The translations under genes and the position numbers were made by a program. DNA of 64,000 nucleotides, from the NCBI GenBank assembly GCA_003600225.1, contig QZFT01000028.1, forward strand, positions 1 to 64,000, written 5' to 3'. Shown piece after piece: positions 1 to 8,253 of the stretch (the first letter of the stretch is position 1; the number at the start of each line of letters is the position of its first letter). The notes under the pieces are model-generated. The model was not told where the DNA came from and ran no database searches. It saw only the letters and a list, made by a program, of their open reading frames with translations. The DNA is from Pseudonocardiaceae bacterium YIM PH 21723 (GTDB taxonomy: Bacteria; Actinomycetota; Actinomycetes; Mycobacteriales; Pseudonocardiaceae).

Positions 1-20
1 TGTTCGACTAAAATGGGGGC

Positions 21-1160
21 ATGGAACAAGTCCTGACCCCCAGATCCGTGGCCGGTAAATACCGGTTCGCGGCGATGGTGATGGCCGACTTCTTCCAGGA
101 CCTGCACGGGCTGCTGTCGACCTCCTCGGACTTCGATTCCGATCGGGAGGAGACCCGGGTCGAGATGGCCGTCAGCACCGCCGAGATCAGCCAGTTCGCC
201 GCGCTCGCCCAAGCACTGCACGAGAAACTGCCCTGCACGCAAGAAGCCCTCGCGGCCGGTGGGATCGACGTCAAAAAAGCCCAGATGCTGCACAGCCTCA
301 CCAAACCCCTCGATGCTGAGTTGGCGGGGTTGGTGGAGGAGAGGGTGCTTCCTACCGCGCATGAACTGTCGAACTCAGAGATGCGTGCACTTGGGGAGCG
401 GTACATCCAGGAACTCGACCCGCACGGCGCACAGGAAAGACATGAGCGTCGCAAGAAGGACCGGTCGTTCACCGTGACCAGCAAACCCGATGGGATGGGT
501 GAGCTCCGGTTGTATTCGACTGCTCCGGAGGTGCAGGCCGCGTATCAGGCGATTGATCAGCAGGTCCGCAATACGCGTGCGAAGGATGATGAGCGCACAC
601 AGGATCAGGCTCGTGCCGATCTGGCCGCCGCTGTGCTCGCCGCCGGTGGAGCGGGGTCTGAGGGTTTCGCGCCGGTGGATCCGAAGATCGTGATCACGAT
701 CCCCAAAGACGTGATCGAGGGCAAACAAGAACACGGCGCCGAGATGCAAGGCCACGGAGCGATCCCCGGGTCGATGGCACGGCAGAAGGCGGCGACCGCG
801 TCGGTGTGGTTGCGCATGATCACCGATCCGATGACCGGTGTGGGGATCGACTTCTCCCGCAAGGGATATCGACTCAGCCAGGCCGAGCGGAACTTCCTGA
901 TCACCCGCCACAAGACATGCCGGTTCCCGAATTGCCAGGCTCCGGCGGTGACCGCGGATCTGGATCATCGGACGCAGTACCAGCACAGCCGGGTCACTCG
1001 GGGCCGGGACATGGCGCCGCTGTGTCGCAGGCACCACATCCTCAAAGACCAGCACCACTGGGGCTACGAGATCCTGCCCAACGGTGACCTGCTGTGGACC
1101 TCCCCGAGGGGAACCAAGATCTTGGTCCGGATGGACCCGGGAGCCGATCCAGATGGTTAG
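21..1160 (+). CDS. DUF222 / HNH endonuclease (13E12-repeat-like family), copy 1
   Basis: A 379-aa protein with an N-terminal helical DUF222-type region (about residues 1-250) and a C-terminal HNH nuclease module: CRFPNC at about 310, then DLDH, then PLCRRHH at about 345, giving the Cys pair and the H-N-H metal/catalytic residues. Families of this architecture are multicopy in mycobacteria and relatives (REP13E12). The ATG at 21 lies behind a purine-rich GGGGGC. A copy with the same length and about 90% identical residues is encoded on the other strand at 34986-36125. The first 20 bases of the window match the bases before the start of that copy with one mismatch. The biological role of these nucleases is not settled; a selfish or mobile element nuclease is an inference from the repeats around it. 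Confidence 0.9.
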   Translation: MEQVLTPRSVAGKYRFAAMVMADFFQDLHGLLSTSSDFDSDREETRVEMAVSTAEISQFAALAQALHEKLPCTQEALAAGGIDVKKAQMLHSLTKPLDAELAGLVEERVLPTAHELSNSEMRALGERYIQELDPHGAQERHERRKKDRSFTVTSKPDGMGELRLYSTAPEVQAAYQAIDQQVRNTRAKDDERTQDQARADLAAAVLAAGGAGSEGFAPVDPKIVITIPKDVIEGKQEHGAEMQGHGAIPGSMARQKAATASVWLRMITDPMTGVGIDFSRKGYRLSQAERNFLITRHKTCRFPNCQAPAVTADLDHRTQYQHSRVTRGRDMAPLCRRHHILKDQHHWGYEILPNGDLLWTSPRGTKILVRMDPGADPDG

Positions 1161-1176
1161 CGGAGCAGGCCCAGTA

Positions 1177-1354
1177 GGGCGGTGGGGCGGGCGCGCCCCC
1201 TAGAGGGCAGGCCCCAGCCTGCCCTTCATCTGCCCGTTTTTGCGCCAGAGGCTCACGGGTCAAGGGTCGCCCGAAGGGCGATCCGGCGAAGCCGGACGCG
1301 AAGCGCCCTTGAGGCGTGAGTGGGCGCAAATAAACTGCGCCCGCCCCACCGCCC
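1177..1354 (+). repeat. 178-bp element with 18-bp terminal inverted repeats (copy 1)
   Basis: It starts with GGGCGGTGGGGCGGGCGC (1177-1194) and ends with the exact reverse complement (1337-1354). Inside are further nested dyads: TTTGCGCC/GGGCGCAAA, CTCACG/CGTGAG and TCAAGGG/CCCTTGA, so the whole element can fold on itself. It begins 16 bp after the stop of the HNH gene. The same element, also 178 bp and in the same orientation and spacing relative to its nuclease gene, lies at 34792-34969. A diverged 184-bp relative is at 36223-36406. The structure is MITE-like. No target-site duplication is visible. Confidence 0.85.
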
Positions 1355-1376
1355 CATATCAGTGGCCGAGTGATGC

Positions 1377-1505
1377 CTACCCCCGAAAAAAGCACCACTC
1401 GGCCACCCGGGTGACCACGGCGATCAGGTGGACGAACGTCATTCGCACCGGTTCCGACCCGAACACCAGCACGGCGACGAGCAGGGCCACGAATAGCGCA
1501 TTCAC
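1377..1505 (-). CDS. Small single-pass membrane protein (42 aa), hypothetical
   Basis: The GTG start at 1505 follows GGGGGA by 3 bases. The product is 42 aa: a hydrophobic run (ALFVALLVAVLVFG) near the N-terminus, then a second amphipathic stretch ending in WCFFRG. The frame stays open further upstream, but the hydrophobic domain and the purine run favour this internal start. It sits between the repeat element and the AfsR-like regulator and is transcribed away from the regulator. I do not recognise the family. It could be a chance ORF. Confidence 0.4.
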   Translation of the reverse strand: MNALFVALLVAVLVFGSEPVRMTFVHLIAVVTRVAEWCFFRG

Positions 1506-1634
1506 TATTCCCCCACATCCGCCACAACGCCCCCGTCGCGGAGCCCCGAGCTCCGCGACGACCACCTGATCCTCCCCCTGCCTGGCCACCATGGCACCAG
1601 TCTGCCGAGGACCGATGAACATTGGGTGCAACAA

Positions 1635-1831
1635 CTGTTGAATCCGCAGGTCAGCGCGTTATTTTCGGTTTACACCATCGCATGGGAAATTCCTATGAAA
1701 TAGGTTTACCAGGCGCTTTCCCCGGCCTGCGGAGAATCGGAGTTTCCCGATTTACAACACGAGGTTGAGCCGATTAGCGGGTAGCCGATACATTGCCCCT
1801 TCCGCATGGGGCTTTACTGGGCGAGGGTCGT
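1635..1831 (+). promoter_or_regulatory. AT-richer intergenic promoter region with several dyads
   Basis: About 200 bp without a gene, clearly richer in A/T than its surroundings. It carries CAAC-aact-GTTG near 1630-1642, CCTAT-gaa-ATAGG at 1692-1704 and AATCGG-agtttc-CCGATT at 1735-1752. These are candidate operators or promoter elements for the AfsR-like gene that starts at 1832 and for the small divergent membrane ORF. Confidence 0.4.
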
Positions 1832-4666
1832 ATGAACGTCACGTTCGCCGTCCTGGGGGACATCGAGATCCGCCACCGCGGCGGATCAACCGACGCCGGG
1901 CACCACCGACAACGGTGTGTGCTCGCCGCGATGCTGGCCGACGTCAACCGGACGGTCTCCACCGAGCAGTTGATCGACCGGGTGTGGGCGGACCGGCCAC
2001 CGCAACGCGCCCGCCGCACGCTCGCCGCCTACGCCTGCCGGCTGCGGCCACTGCTGATCGACACCGGTGCCTCGATCCTCGGCGGGCACCACGGATACCG
2101 CCTGGTCACCGAACCGCTGAGTATCGACGCGCACCTGTTCGCCGACCTGGTCCGGCAGGCCCGCCGGCAGAACCGGGACCGACAGGCCCTGCAGTTGTTC
2201 GACCAGGCCCTGGAACTGTGGCAGGGCGAGCCGTACCAGGGGGCGAACACCCCGTGGTTCAACCCGATCCGCGAGGCGCTGCTGCGCGACCGGGTCCAGG
2301 CGGAGCGGGACCGGACCGACGTGGCCCTGCGGCTGGACCAGCACACCGTCCTGTTACCCGGGCTCGGCGCGGCCGCCGACCGGCATCCGCTGGACGAACG
2401 GCTCGCCGGGCAGCTCATGCTCGCCCTGTACCGCGACGGCAGGCAGGCCGACGCGTTGCAGCACTACGACCGGGTACGGCACCGGCTGTCCGACGAGCTC
2501 GGCACCGACCCGTCGGCCGAACTGCGCACCCTGTTCCAGCGCATGCTGGCCGCCGACCCGGACCTGCTCCCCCGGCTGCCGGTGATCAGCGCGCACGCCG
2601 ACACACCGGTGCCCCGGCAGCTTCCGCCGCCGCCCGCCCACCTGGTCGGCCGGGACCGGGATCTGGCCGAGCTGACCGCGATCGCCGAGCGGGAGACCGG
2701 CAGCGTGCGGATCGCCGCGCTGGGCGGGCCGGGCGGCAGCGGCAAGACCTGGCTGGCGCTGCGCTGGGCGCATGATCACCTGGACAGGTTCCCCGACGGC
2801 CAGCTCTACGTGAACCTGCGTGGCTTCGGGCCGGACAACGACCCGATGACCCCCGATTCGGCGCTGCAGGTCTTCTTCGACGCGCTCGGGGTGCCCACCG
2901 ACCAGATCCCCTGCACCCTCGACGGCCGGTCCGCGCTGGCCCGCAGCCTGCTGGCCGGGCGGCGGATGCTGGTGCTGCTGGACAACGCGGCCGACGCCGC
3001 CCAGGTGCGGCCGCTGTTGCCGTCCACCCCTGGCTGCCTGGTGCTGATCACCAGTCGCAGCGCGATGTCCGGACTGGCCATCGAGGACGGCGCCACCGAG
3101 ATCCGGGTCAGCCTGCTGACCGATGTGCAGTCCAGGGAACTCTTGGAAGGCCGGATCGGCCCGGACCGGCTCGCCGCGGAGCCGGACGCGGTCGGCGAAC
3201 TCATCCGGTACTGCGCCGGGCTGCCGCTGGCCCTCGCGGTGCTCGCCTCCCGGGCCGCCGCACGTCCCGACCACGACCTGCGGGTACTCGCCGACGCGCT
3301 CGCCGACCAGCGACTGCGGCTCAACGTGCTGGACGCGGGTGACCCGGCGACCACCGTGCGGGCCGTGTTCTCCTGGTCCTACCAGGTGCTCCCGCACGAC
3401 GCGGCGCGGCTGTTCCGGCTGCTGGGCCTGCATCCCGGACCGAGCTTCGACCTGTATGCCGCGGCCTCCCTGCTCGCGGGCTCGACCTGCCGCTCGCAGA
3501 CCCTGCTGACCGAGCTGGTGCGCGCTCACCTCGTCGAGGAGCTCGCGCCCGGCGTGTACCGGATGCACGACCTGCTGCGGGCCTACGCCATGGAGCTGGC
3601 CGGCGAGTTCGACGCGACCGAGCACCACACGGCGATCTCCCGGCTGCTGGACCACTACCTGTTCACCGGGCACGCCGCCGACCAGCTGATCTGCCCGATG
3701 TGGGAGGCGATCGGGCTGGCCCTGCCGGAGCCGGGCACCGCGTCCCGCCCGCTCGCCGACTTCGAGGAGGCGATGAGCTGGTTCCTGGAACAGCATTCGA
3801 CCCTGCTGGCGATGGTCCGGCTGGCCGAGGCCGAACGCTTCCACGCCCACGCCTGGCGGCTGCCGTGGATCATGAGCACCTACCTGGGACGCCGGGCGCA
3901 CTGGCATGTGCAGCGGGTCATCCAGCAGATCGCGCTCACGGCGGCCGGCGTCCTCGGCGACACGATGGCGCAGGCCGCCAGCCACTACCAGCTCGGCCAC
4001 ACGTACACGATGCAACGCGCCTACCGCTCCGGTCAGCCGCACCTGAACCGGGCGAACGACCTCTACCACCGGATGGGCGACCTCACCGGTCAGGCCGCGA
4101 CCTGCGTCGCACTGGCGATGTCCGCCTACCGTCAGGGCCACTACGGCCAGGCGGAGAACCTGGCAAACCAGGGCCTGGTGTTGTTCCGCGCGCGGGGCAA
4201 GAACCGGTGGGGCGGGCAGTGCCTGATGCTGCTCGGCTGGATCCACGCCCAGGACGGCCAGCACGAACTGTCCCTGTCCTACAGCGAGAGCGCGTTGAAG
4301 CTCCTGCTGCAACTGCCGCTCTCCGAGGCGCAGGCGCAGACCATGCGGTGCCTGGGTTTCGTGCACGCCAAACAGGGCGATCTGCCGCTGGCGGCCTCCT
4401 ACTACACCCGGGCGGCGCTGGTATTCGAGATGCTCGGCGACTCCTACAACCGCGCATCCGTCCTGCAGGAACTCGGCGACGTACACGCCCAGGACGGCGA
4501 TCAGCAGGCGGCGCACGCAGCGTTCACTGCGTCCGAACAGCTGTTCGCCCGGCTCGCCCGACCGGAATCCGGACAGGTGCGGGAGAAGCTGGCCGTCCTG
4601 GAGAACCACCAGCCACGCCTGGCTGTGCTGCGCCGACTGCCCGATGTGCGGAATCAGCTCGCCTGA
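1832..4666 (+). CDS. AfsR/SARP-type regulator with BTAD, NB-ARC and TPR domains
   Basis: A 944-aa protein. The N-terminal winged helix (about 1-95) and BTAD domain (about 100-245) are typical of SARP activators of antibiotic clusters. A STAND-type NB-ARC ATPase follows (Walker A GGPGGSGKT at about 297, Walker B VLLDNA at about 378, GLPLAL at about 460), with a TPR-rich C-terminus (about 690-930). The ATG at 1832 is chosen because GGGCGAGGG lies just upstream and the conserved winged-helix start (NVTFAVLGDIE) follows. Proteins of this kind sense a signal through the TPR/ATPase part and bind direct repeats in target promoters. It stands alone: no biosynthetic gene cluster is adjacent, so a pleiotropic role is plausible. 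Confidence 0.93.
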   Translation: MNVTFAVLGDIEIRHRGGSTDAGHHRQRCVLAAMLADVNRTVSTEQLIDRVWADRPPQRARRTLAAYACRLRPLLIDTGASILGGHHGYRLVTEPLSIDAHLFADLVRQARRQNRDRQALQLFDQALELWQGEPYQGANTPWFNPIREALLRDRVQAERDRTDVALRLDQHTVLLPGLGAAADRHPLDERLAGQLMLALYRDGRQADALQHYDRVRHRLSDELGTDPSAELRTLFQRMLAADPDLLPRLPVISAHADTPVPRQLPPPPAHLVGRDRDLAELTAIAERETGSVRIAALGGPGGSGKTWLALRWAHDHLDRFPDGQLYVNLRGFGPDNDPMTPDSALQVFFDALGVPTDQIPCTLDGRSALARSLLAGRRMLVLLDNAADAAQVRPLLPSTPGCLVLITSRSAMSGLAIEDGATEIRVSLLTDVQSRELLEGRIGPDRLAAEPDAVGELIRYCAGLPLALAVLASRAAARPDHDLRVLADALADQRLRLNVLDAGDPATTVRAVFSWSYQVLPHDAARLFRLLGLHPGPSFDLYAAASLLAGSTCRSQTLLTELVRAHLVEELAPGVYRMHDLLRAYAMELAGEFDATEHHTAISRLLDHYLFTGHAADQLICPMWEAIGLALPEPGTASRPLADFEEAMSWFLEQHSTLLAMVRLAEAERFHAHAWRLPWIMSTYLGRRAHWHVQRVIQQIALTAAGVLGDTMAQAASHYQLGHTYTMQRAYRSGQPHLNRANDLYHRMGDLTGQAATCVALAMSAYRQGHYGQAENLANQGLVLFRARGKNRWGGQCLMLLGWIHAQDGQHELSLSYSESALKLLLQLPLSEAQAQTMRCLGFVHAKQGDLPLAASYYTRAALVFEMLGDSYNRASVLQELGDVHAQDGDQQAAHAAFTASEQLFARLARPESGQVREKLAVLENHQPRLAVLRRLPDVRNQLA

Positions 4667-4778
4667 ACTCGTCACCACATAACGCACGCGACTCGGCCGA
4701 TCGAGTGGTCACCCCGGCCCGTCGCGGCGGAATTACCGATACGATGGTGAATTCCGGCTCGCCCAGAGGTGATTCTCC

Positions 4779-5171
4779 ATGGCCCAGTCCATGAAAGCCG
4801 AACTCTTCGCCGGGCGTGGCTGCGGATCGCTGTCCATCTCCGCGACCAGCCAGGGTGATTCCGTCGTCGTGCACGCCAGCGGCGAGGTAGACCTGTGCTC
4901 GGTACCGCTGCTGGACTGGTCTCTCCGGGAGGCCAGCACGCTCAGTACCGCACCCGCCCCGATCGTGGTCGACCTGTCCGAGGTCGGCTTCCTGAACAGC
5001 AGCGGGATCAACGTCCTGCTGAAACACGTGGTGCACTGCCGTGAACTCGGAACCCCGCTGCGGGTGGTCGCGGCCAGCCGGGCGGTGCGCAGGCCGATCG
5101 AGCTGCTCGGCCTCGGCATCATGCTGCCGGTGTTCGCCACCGTGCGGGCGGCGGTCCGCCGGGCGGCATAG
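4779..5171 (+). CDS. STAS-domain anti-sigma factor antagonist
   Basis: A 130-aa protein whose residues about 20-125 match the STAS fold of SpoIIAA/RsbV-type antagonists. The phosphorylation loop is FLNSSGIN at about 71-78, where the kinase/anti-sigma partner would modify the serine. HASGEVDL and VVDLSEV are the expected strands. The unphosphorylated form normally binds an anti-sigma factor and frees a sigma factor. No anti-sigma or sigma gene is adjacent. An imperfect dyad, GGAATT-ACC / GGT-g-AATTCC (4729-4755), lies just upstream. Confidence 0.85.
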   Translation: MAQSMKAELFAGRGCGSLSISATSQGDSVVVHASGEVDLCSVPLLDWSLREASTLSTAPAPIVVDLSEVGFLNSSGINVLLKHVVHCRELGTPLRVVAASRAVRRPIELLGLGIMLPVFATVRAAVRRAA

Positions 5172-5199
5172 GGCATGACACCTGGCAGGTCTGCGAATA

Positions 5200-5229
5200 G
5201 GGTCAGGGGGCGAAACAGCCCCCTCACCC
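5200..5229 (+). terminator. Hairpin between STAS gene and carboxypeptidase gene
   Basis: GGGT-c-AGGGGGC, loop gaaaca, GCCCCCT-c-ACCC: a strong GC stem with one C-C mismatch, 28 bp after the STAS stop and 13 bp before the carboxypeptidase start. There is no T-run, so it could be a terminator or a translation-blocking leader stem. Confidence 0.55.
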
Positions 5230-5242
5230 TGCAGAGGTACGT

Positions 5243-6577
5243 ATGTCACTTCGCCGAACGTTGACCCTCCTGAGCGCCACGGTGCTCACCGCGGCCGTCG
5301 GGCTGAGCCTGCCCTCCGCCCAGGCGGACCCGGCGCAGCTGTTCGAGTACGCCGTGGACGCCCCCAGCACCGAGCACCAGCAGCAGTTGTTGCAGAAGTT
5401 CGACGTGCTCGAGGACCGGGACGGCAACACCCTGTACGTGCTGGGCAACCGGTCCACCGCCACCGAACTGGGCCGCGCGGGCTTCACGCCCACCGTGCAC
5501 CGGGAACTCAAGCCGATCACCGGCGCCAAGCCCAGCACCCGGCTGGTCCCGGGTGCCCCGCAGCCCGCCGATCCGATCGACGAGACCTTCTACGGCGGGT
5601 ACCACACCGTCAACGCGCACTACGCGCACCTGGACAAGGTCGCCAAGGAGCACCCGGAGCTGGCCACCCCGGTCGTCTACGGCAAGTCCTACCTGAAGAC
5701 GAAGAACCCGGCCGCCGGCTACGACCTGCGGGCCATCTGCCTGACCAAGAAGCAGACCGGCGACTGCGCGCTGAACCCGAACTCGGCCAAGCCGCGGTTC
5801 GTGATGGACACCCAGATCCACGCGCGCGAGCTGGGCGCGGGGGACATGTCCTGGCGCTACCTGGACCACCTGGTCAACGGCTACGGCAAGGACGCCGCGA
5901 TCACCACACTGCTGGACACCACCGAGGTGTGGCTGATCCCGATCGTCAACCCGGACGGCGTGGACTACGTCCAGCAGGGCGGCGCGAACATGGGCCAGCG
6001 GAAGAACCGGGACGCGGAGAACGGATCCTGCGCCGGAGCGACCGTCGGCATCGACCTGAACCGGAACTGGGGCTTCAAGTGGGGCCAGGGCGGCTCGTCC
6101 TCCAGCCCGTGCAACGACGGCTACATGGGCCCGCGCGCGGACAGCGAGCCGGAGACCCAGGCGATGCAGAAACTGTACACGCAGCTGTTCCCGGTCAAGG
6201 GCAACGACGGCACCGCCGCGGTGGGCGATGTGCGTGGCCTGGCGTTCTCCATCCACTCCACGATGGGCGCGCACATGTTCCCGCCCGGCTGGGACACCAG
6301 CAACGGCCCCGACTTCGGGCCGCTGAACCGGATCGCCGGGAAGATGGCCTCCTACACCGGCTACAAGTACGGCCCGATCGGCAAGACCATCTACGTGGCG
6401 ACCGGGTCCACTTTGGACTGGGCGTACGGCAAGCTGGGCGTGGCCGGTTTCGTGACGGAGCTGAAGAGCTGCGGCTCGTTCAACCCGCCGTACTCCTGCC
6501 AGGCCGGTGACTGGGCTGCCAACCTGCCCACCTTCATGTACCTGGCGAGCGTCGCCGCCCACCCGTATCAGCAGTAG
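5243..6577 (+). CDS. Secreted zinc carboxypeptidase, M14 family
   Basis: A 444-aa precursor. A Sec signal peptide (about 1-28, ending SAQADP) is followed by an N-terminal propeptide-like part and the M14 catalytic domain. The zinc motif is HARE at about 193-196 (HxxE) with the third ligand in SIHST at about 336. Substrate and catalytic positions are seen in DLNRNWGFKW and in VTELK, whose Glu at about 405 is the catalytic base. These enzymes remove C-terminal residues from peptides outside the cell. The ATG at 5243 follows AGAGGT. Its 3' end overlaps the convergent LysR gene by 10 bp. Confidence 0.92.
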   Translation: MSLRRTLTLLSATVLTAAVGLSLPSAQADPAQLFEYAVDAPSTEHQQQLLQKFDVLEDRDGNTLYVLGNRSTATELGRAGFTPTVHRELKPITGAKPSTRLVPGAPQPADPIDETFYGGYHTVNAHYAHLDKVAKEHPELATPVVYGKSYLKTKNPAAGYDLRAICLTKKQTGDCALNPNSAKPRFVMDTQIHARELGAGDMSWRYLDHLVNGYGKDAAITTLLDTTEVWLIPIVNPDGVDYVQQGGANMGQRKNRDAENGSCAGATVGIDLNRNWGFKWGQGGSSSSPCNDGYMGPRADSEPETQAMQKLYTQLFPVKGNDGTAAVGDVRGLAFSIHSTMGAHMFPPGWDTSNGPDFGPLNRIAGKMASYTGYKYGPIGKTIYVATGSTLDWAYGKLGVAGFVTELKSCGSFNPPYSCQAGDWAANLPTFMYLASVAAHPYQQ

Positions 6578-7404
6578 CTGTTGCGGACGGCTTCGGCCAG
6601 CGCGGCCACCGGTCCGGTCGGATCGGGCCGGCGGCTGCGCAGGTCGAAGGTCACCGTGCCCAGCGGCGGCAGCAGGTCGTGCTCGGCGATCCGGGCCAGG
6701 CCGTCGGGCACCACGGATTCGGCGAACACGGCGACGCCGAGCCCGGCCAGTACCGCCGCGCGCAGCCCGTTGAGCCGGTCGCAGACGCAGGCGACGCGCC
6801 ACTGCCTGCCGGCGGCCTGCAACACGCTCAGCGCGCGGGACCGGGTGTGACTCGGTTCCGGGTAGACGACCAGCGGCACCGGCTCGTCCGGCGGTAGCGT
6901 CCAGCGCGGGGCGGCGACCCAGGTCAGCGGGTCGGTCAGTAACCCGGTGCCGCCGAGGGCCTTGTTGAACACGAGGTCCAGCTTCCCGGCTTCGAGCTGC
7001 TCGTCGAGCACAGCGGACAGTTCCACGGTGAGTTCCAGGTCGACCAGCGGGTGCTGTTCGCGGAACAGCCGCAGGATCTCCGGCAGCGCGCCGAGCACCA
7101 GGTCCTCGCTGGCGCCGAGCCGCACCTTGCCGCGCAGTTCCGGGCGGGAGAAGTAGCGCAGCGCGGCCTCCTGCTGGTCCAGGAGGTTGCGGGCGAAGCC
7201 GGTCATCGCCTCGCCGTCCCCGGTGAGCTGCACGCTGTGCGTGTCCCGGGCGAACAGCGTGCGTCCGACGGCGGATTCCAGCCTGCGCACGTGCTGGCTG
7301 ACGGTGGACTGGCCGAGGCCGAGGCGGCGGGCGGCCTCGCTGAACCCGCCGGCCTCGGCCACGGTGAGGAAGGTCTTCAGCAGTACTGGATCAAGCACGA
7401 ACAC
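6568..7404 (-). CDS. LysR-family transcriptional regulator
   Basis: A 278-aa protein. The N-terminal winged helix-turn-helix (FLTVAEAGGFSEAARRLGLG, then STVSQHVRRLE, about residues 9-45) is followed by a periplasmic-binding-protein-like effector domain. The length is slightly below the usual 290-310. The gene lies 5 bp downstream of the cupin gene on the same strand, so the two are probably co-transcribed. That is unusual, because LysR genes are more often divergent from their targets. The ligand is unknown. It may control the cupin operon or an unlinked target. Confidence 0.9.
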   Translation of the reverse strand: MFVLDPVLLKTFLTVAEAGGFSEAARRLGLGQSTVSQHVRRLESAVGRTLFARDTHSVQLTGDGEAMTGFARNLLDQQEAALRYFSRPELRGKVRLGASEDLVLGALPEILRLFREQHPLVDLELTVELSAVLDEQLEAGKLDLVFNKALGGTGLLTDPLTWVAAPRWTLPPDEPVPLVVYPEPSHTRSRALSVLQAAGRQWRVACVCDRLNGLRAAVLAGLGVAVFAESVVPDGLARIAEHDLLPPLGTVTFDLRSRRPDPTGPVAALAEAVRNSYC

Positions 7405-7409
7405 GAAGG

Positions 7410-8039
7410 CTACTTGCGTCGGGTGATGACCACCGGTTTGACGTCCTTCGGGATGGCGGCGAACGCCGATTCGGGCACGCCGAAGGTCGCGGCGAGCACG
7501 TCCCGCGGGATCGAGTTGAGCGTGCCGACGATGCCGATGTCGTCGTTCGGCTCGATGGAACTGGTGTTGAACATGGCCAGGACCTGCAAGGGCTCCGTCT
7601 TGGAGGCGTTCTCGAAGTAGTGGAACTGCCCGGTCGGCGCGAACACCAGGTCACCGGCCTCGGCGATGAACTCGTCCTGCTCGTAGTTGCCGCTGGGGTG
7701 GGTACCCAGCATGGTCCACTTCGCCTGGCCGGAGATGACGAAGTTGAGCTCCCACGCCACCGGATGCCAGTGCGGTTCCCGGATGCCGCCGACCTCCAGG
7801 CGGATCAGGTACACCGAGCCGTTCTGCCCCTCCAGGACGGGGAAGTTCTGGTGGTGCGCGCCGCGCAGGTCACCCCCGTCGAACACGGTCGGCTTCGAGC
7901 TCGTCAGCTTGAACACATGCGAATGCTGCGGTTCGGCTGCCTTCGCCGGTTCCGCCTGGGCGATCTTCCCGTTCACTCCGGCCGCCACCGCGGCCGCAGC
8001 GGCGACCCCCAACGCTCCACGCCTACTGATATCGGTCAT
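7410..8039 (-). CDS. Tat-exported cupin-domain protein (oxalate decarboxylase-like)
   Basis: A 209-aa protein with an N-terminal twin-arginine signal (SRRGALG at about 5-11, then an Ala-rich hydrophobic stretch). A single cupin domain carries the metal site PHWHPVAWE (His90, His92, Glu97) and a later His in GQFHYFEN (about 140). This pattern is typical of Mn-dependent bicupin/oxalate decarboxylase relatives, but only one barrel is present. Likely location: folded in the cytoplasm and exported. The substrate cannot be told. It is first gene of a probable operon with the LysR gene. Confidence 0.82.
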   Translation of the reverse strand: MTDISRRGALGVAAAAAVAAGVNGKIAQAEPAKAAEPQHSHVFKLTSSKPTVFDGGDLRGAHHQNFPVLEGQNGSVYLIRLEVGGIREPHWHPVAWELNFVISGQAKWTMLGTHPSGNYEQDEFIAEAGDLVFAPTGQFHYFENASKTEPLQVLAMFNTSSIEPNDDIGIVGTLNSIPRDVLAATFGVPESAFAAIPKDVKPVVITRRK

Positions 8040-8161
8040 GCCATCAATACTCAGCGCCCCGAGGCACCCCCGGAAAGATCACCACCCCGATCACTGTTAT
8101 CCCCATCCACGATGACCACTTTCCATAGAATGTGCCCCTCAAACCACGACGACGTAGTGAA

Positions 8162-8191
8162 CGGGAGCAGTTTCCATGGAAACTGCTCCCG
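8162..8191. promoter_or_regulatory. Perfect 30-bp palindrome upstream of DUF559 gene
   Basis: The 15-base arm CGGGAGCAGTTTCCA is followed directly by its exact reverse complement. It lies between the divergent cupin (start 8039) and DUF559 (start 8254) genes. A related imperfect site, ACTTTCCATAGAATGT, is at 8118-8133, and a sister palindrome follows the DUF559 gene at 9107-9130. An operator for an autoregulating DNA-binding protein is the most economical reading. Confidence 0.7.
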
Positions 8192-8253
8192 CAGTTATCC
8201 ACAGATCTTGGGAGGTGGTGCTGCGGCACACCAGGAGGCTGCACCCTGGGAGA

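Noticed and set aside
2354..4687. Very long antisense reading frame across the AfsR-like gene (and similar ones across 5246-6802, 9804-11102, 12818-13912, 19571-21130, 61551-63257)
   Set aside because: In high-GC DNA the frames opposite real genes stay open; the products are Arg/Gly/His/Pro-rich low-complexity sequence without domains, and the sense genes have clear families.
5228..5242. Terminator alone for the STAS gene
   Set aside because: The stem at 5200-5229 is so close to the carboxypeptidase start that a leader function is equally possible; both options are stated.
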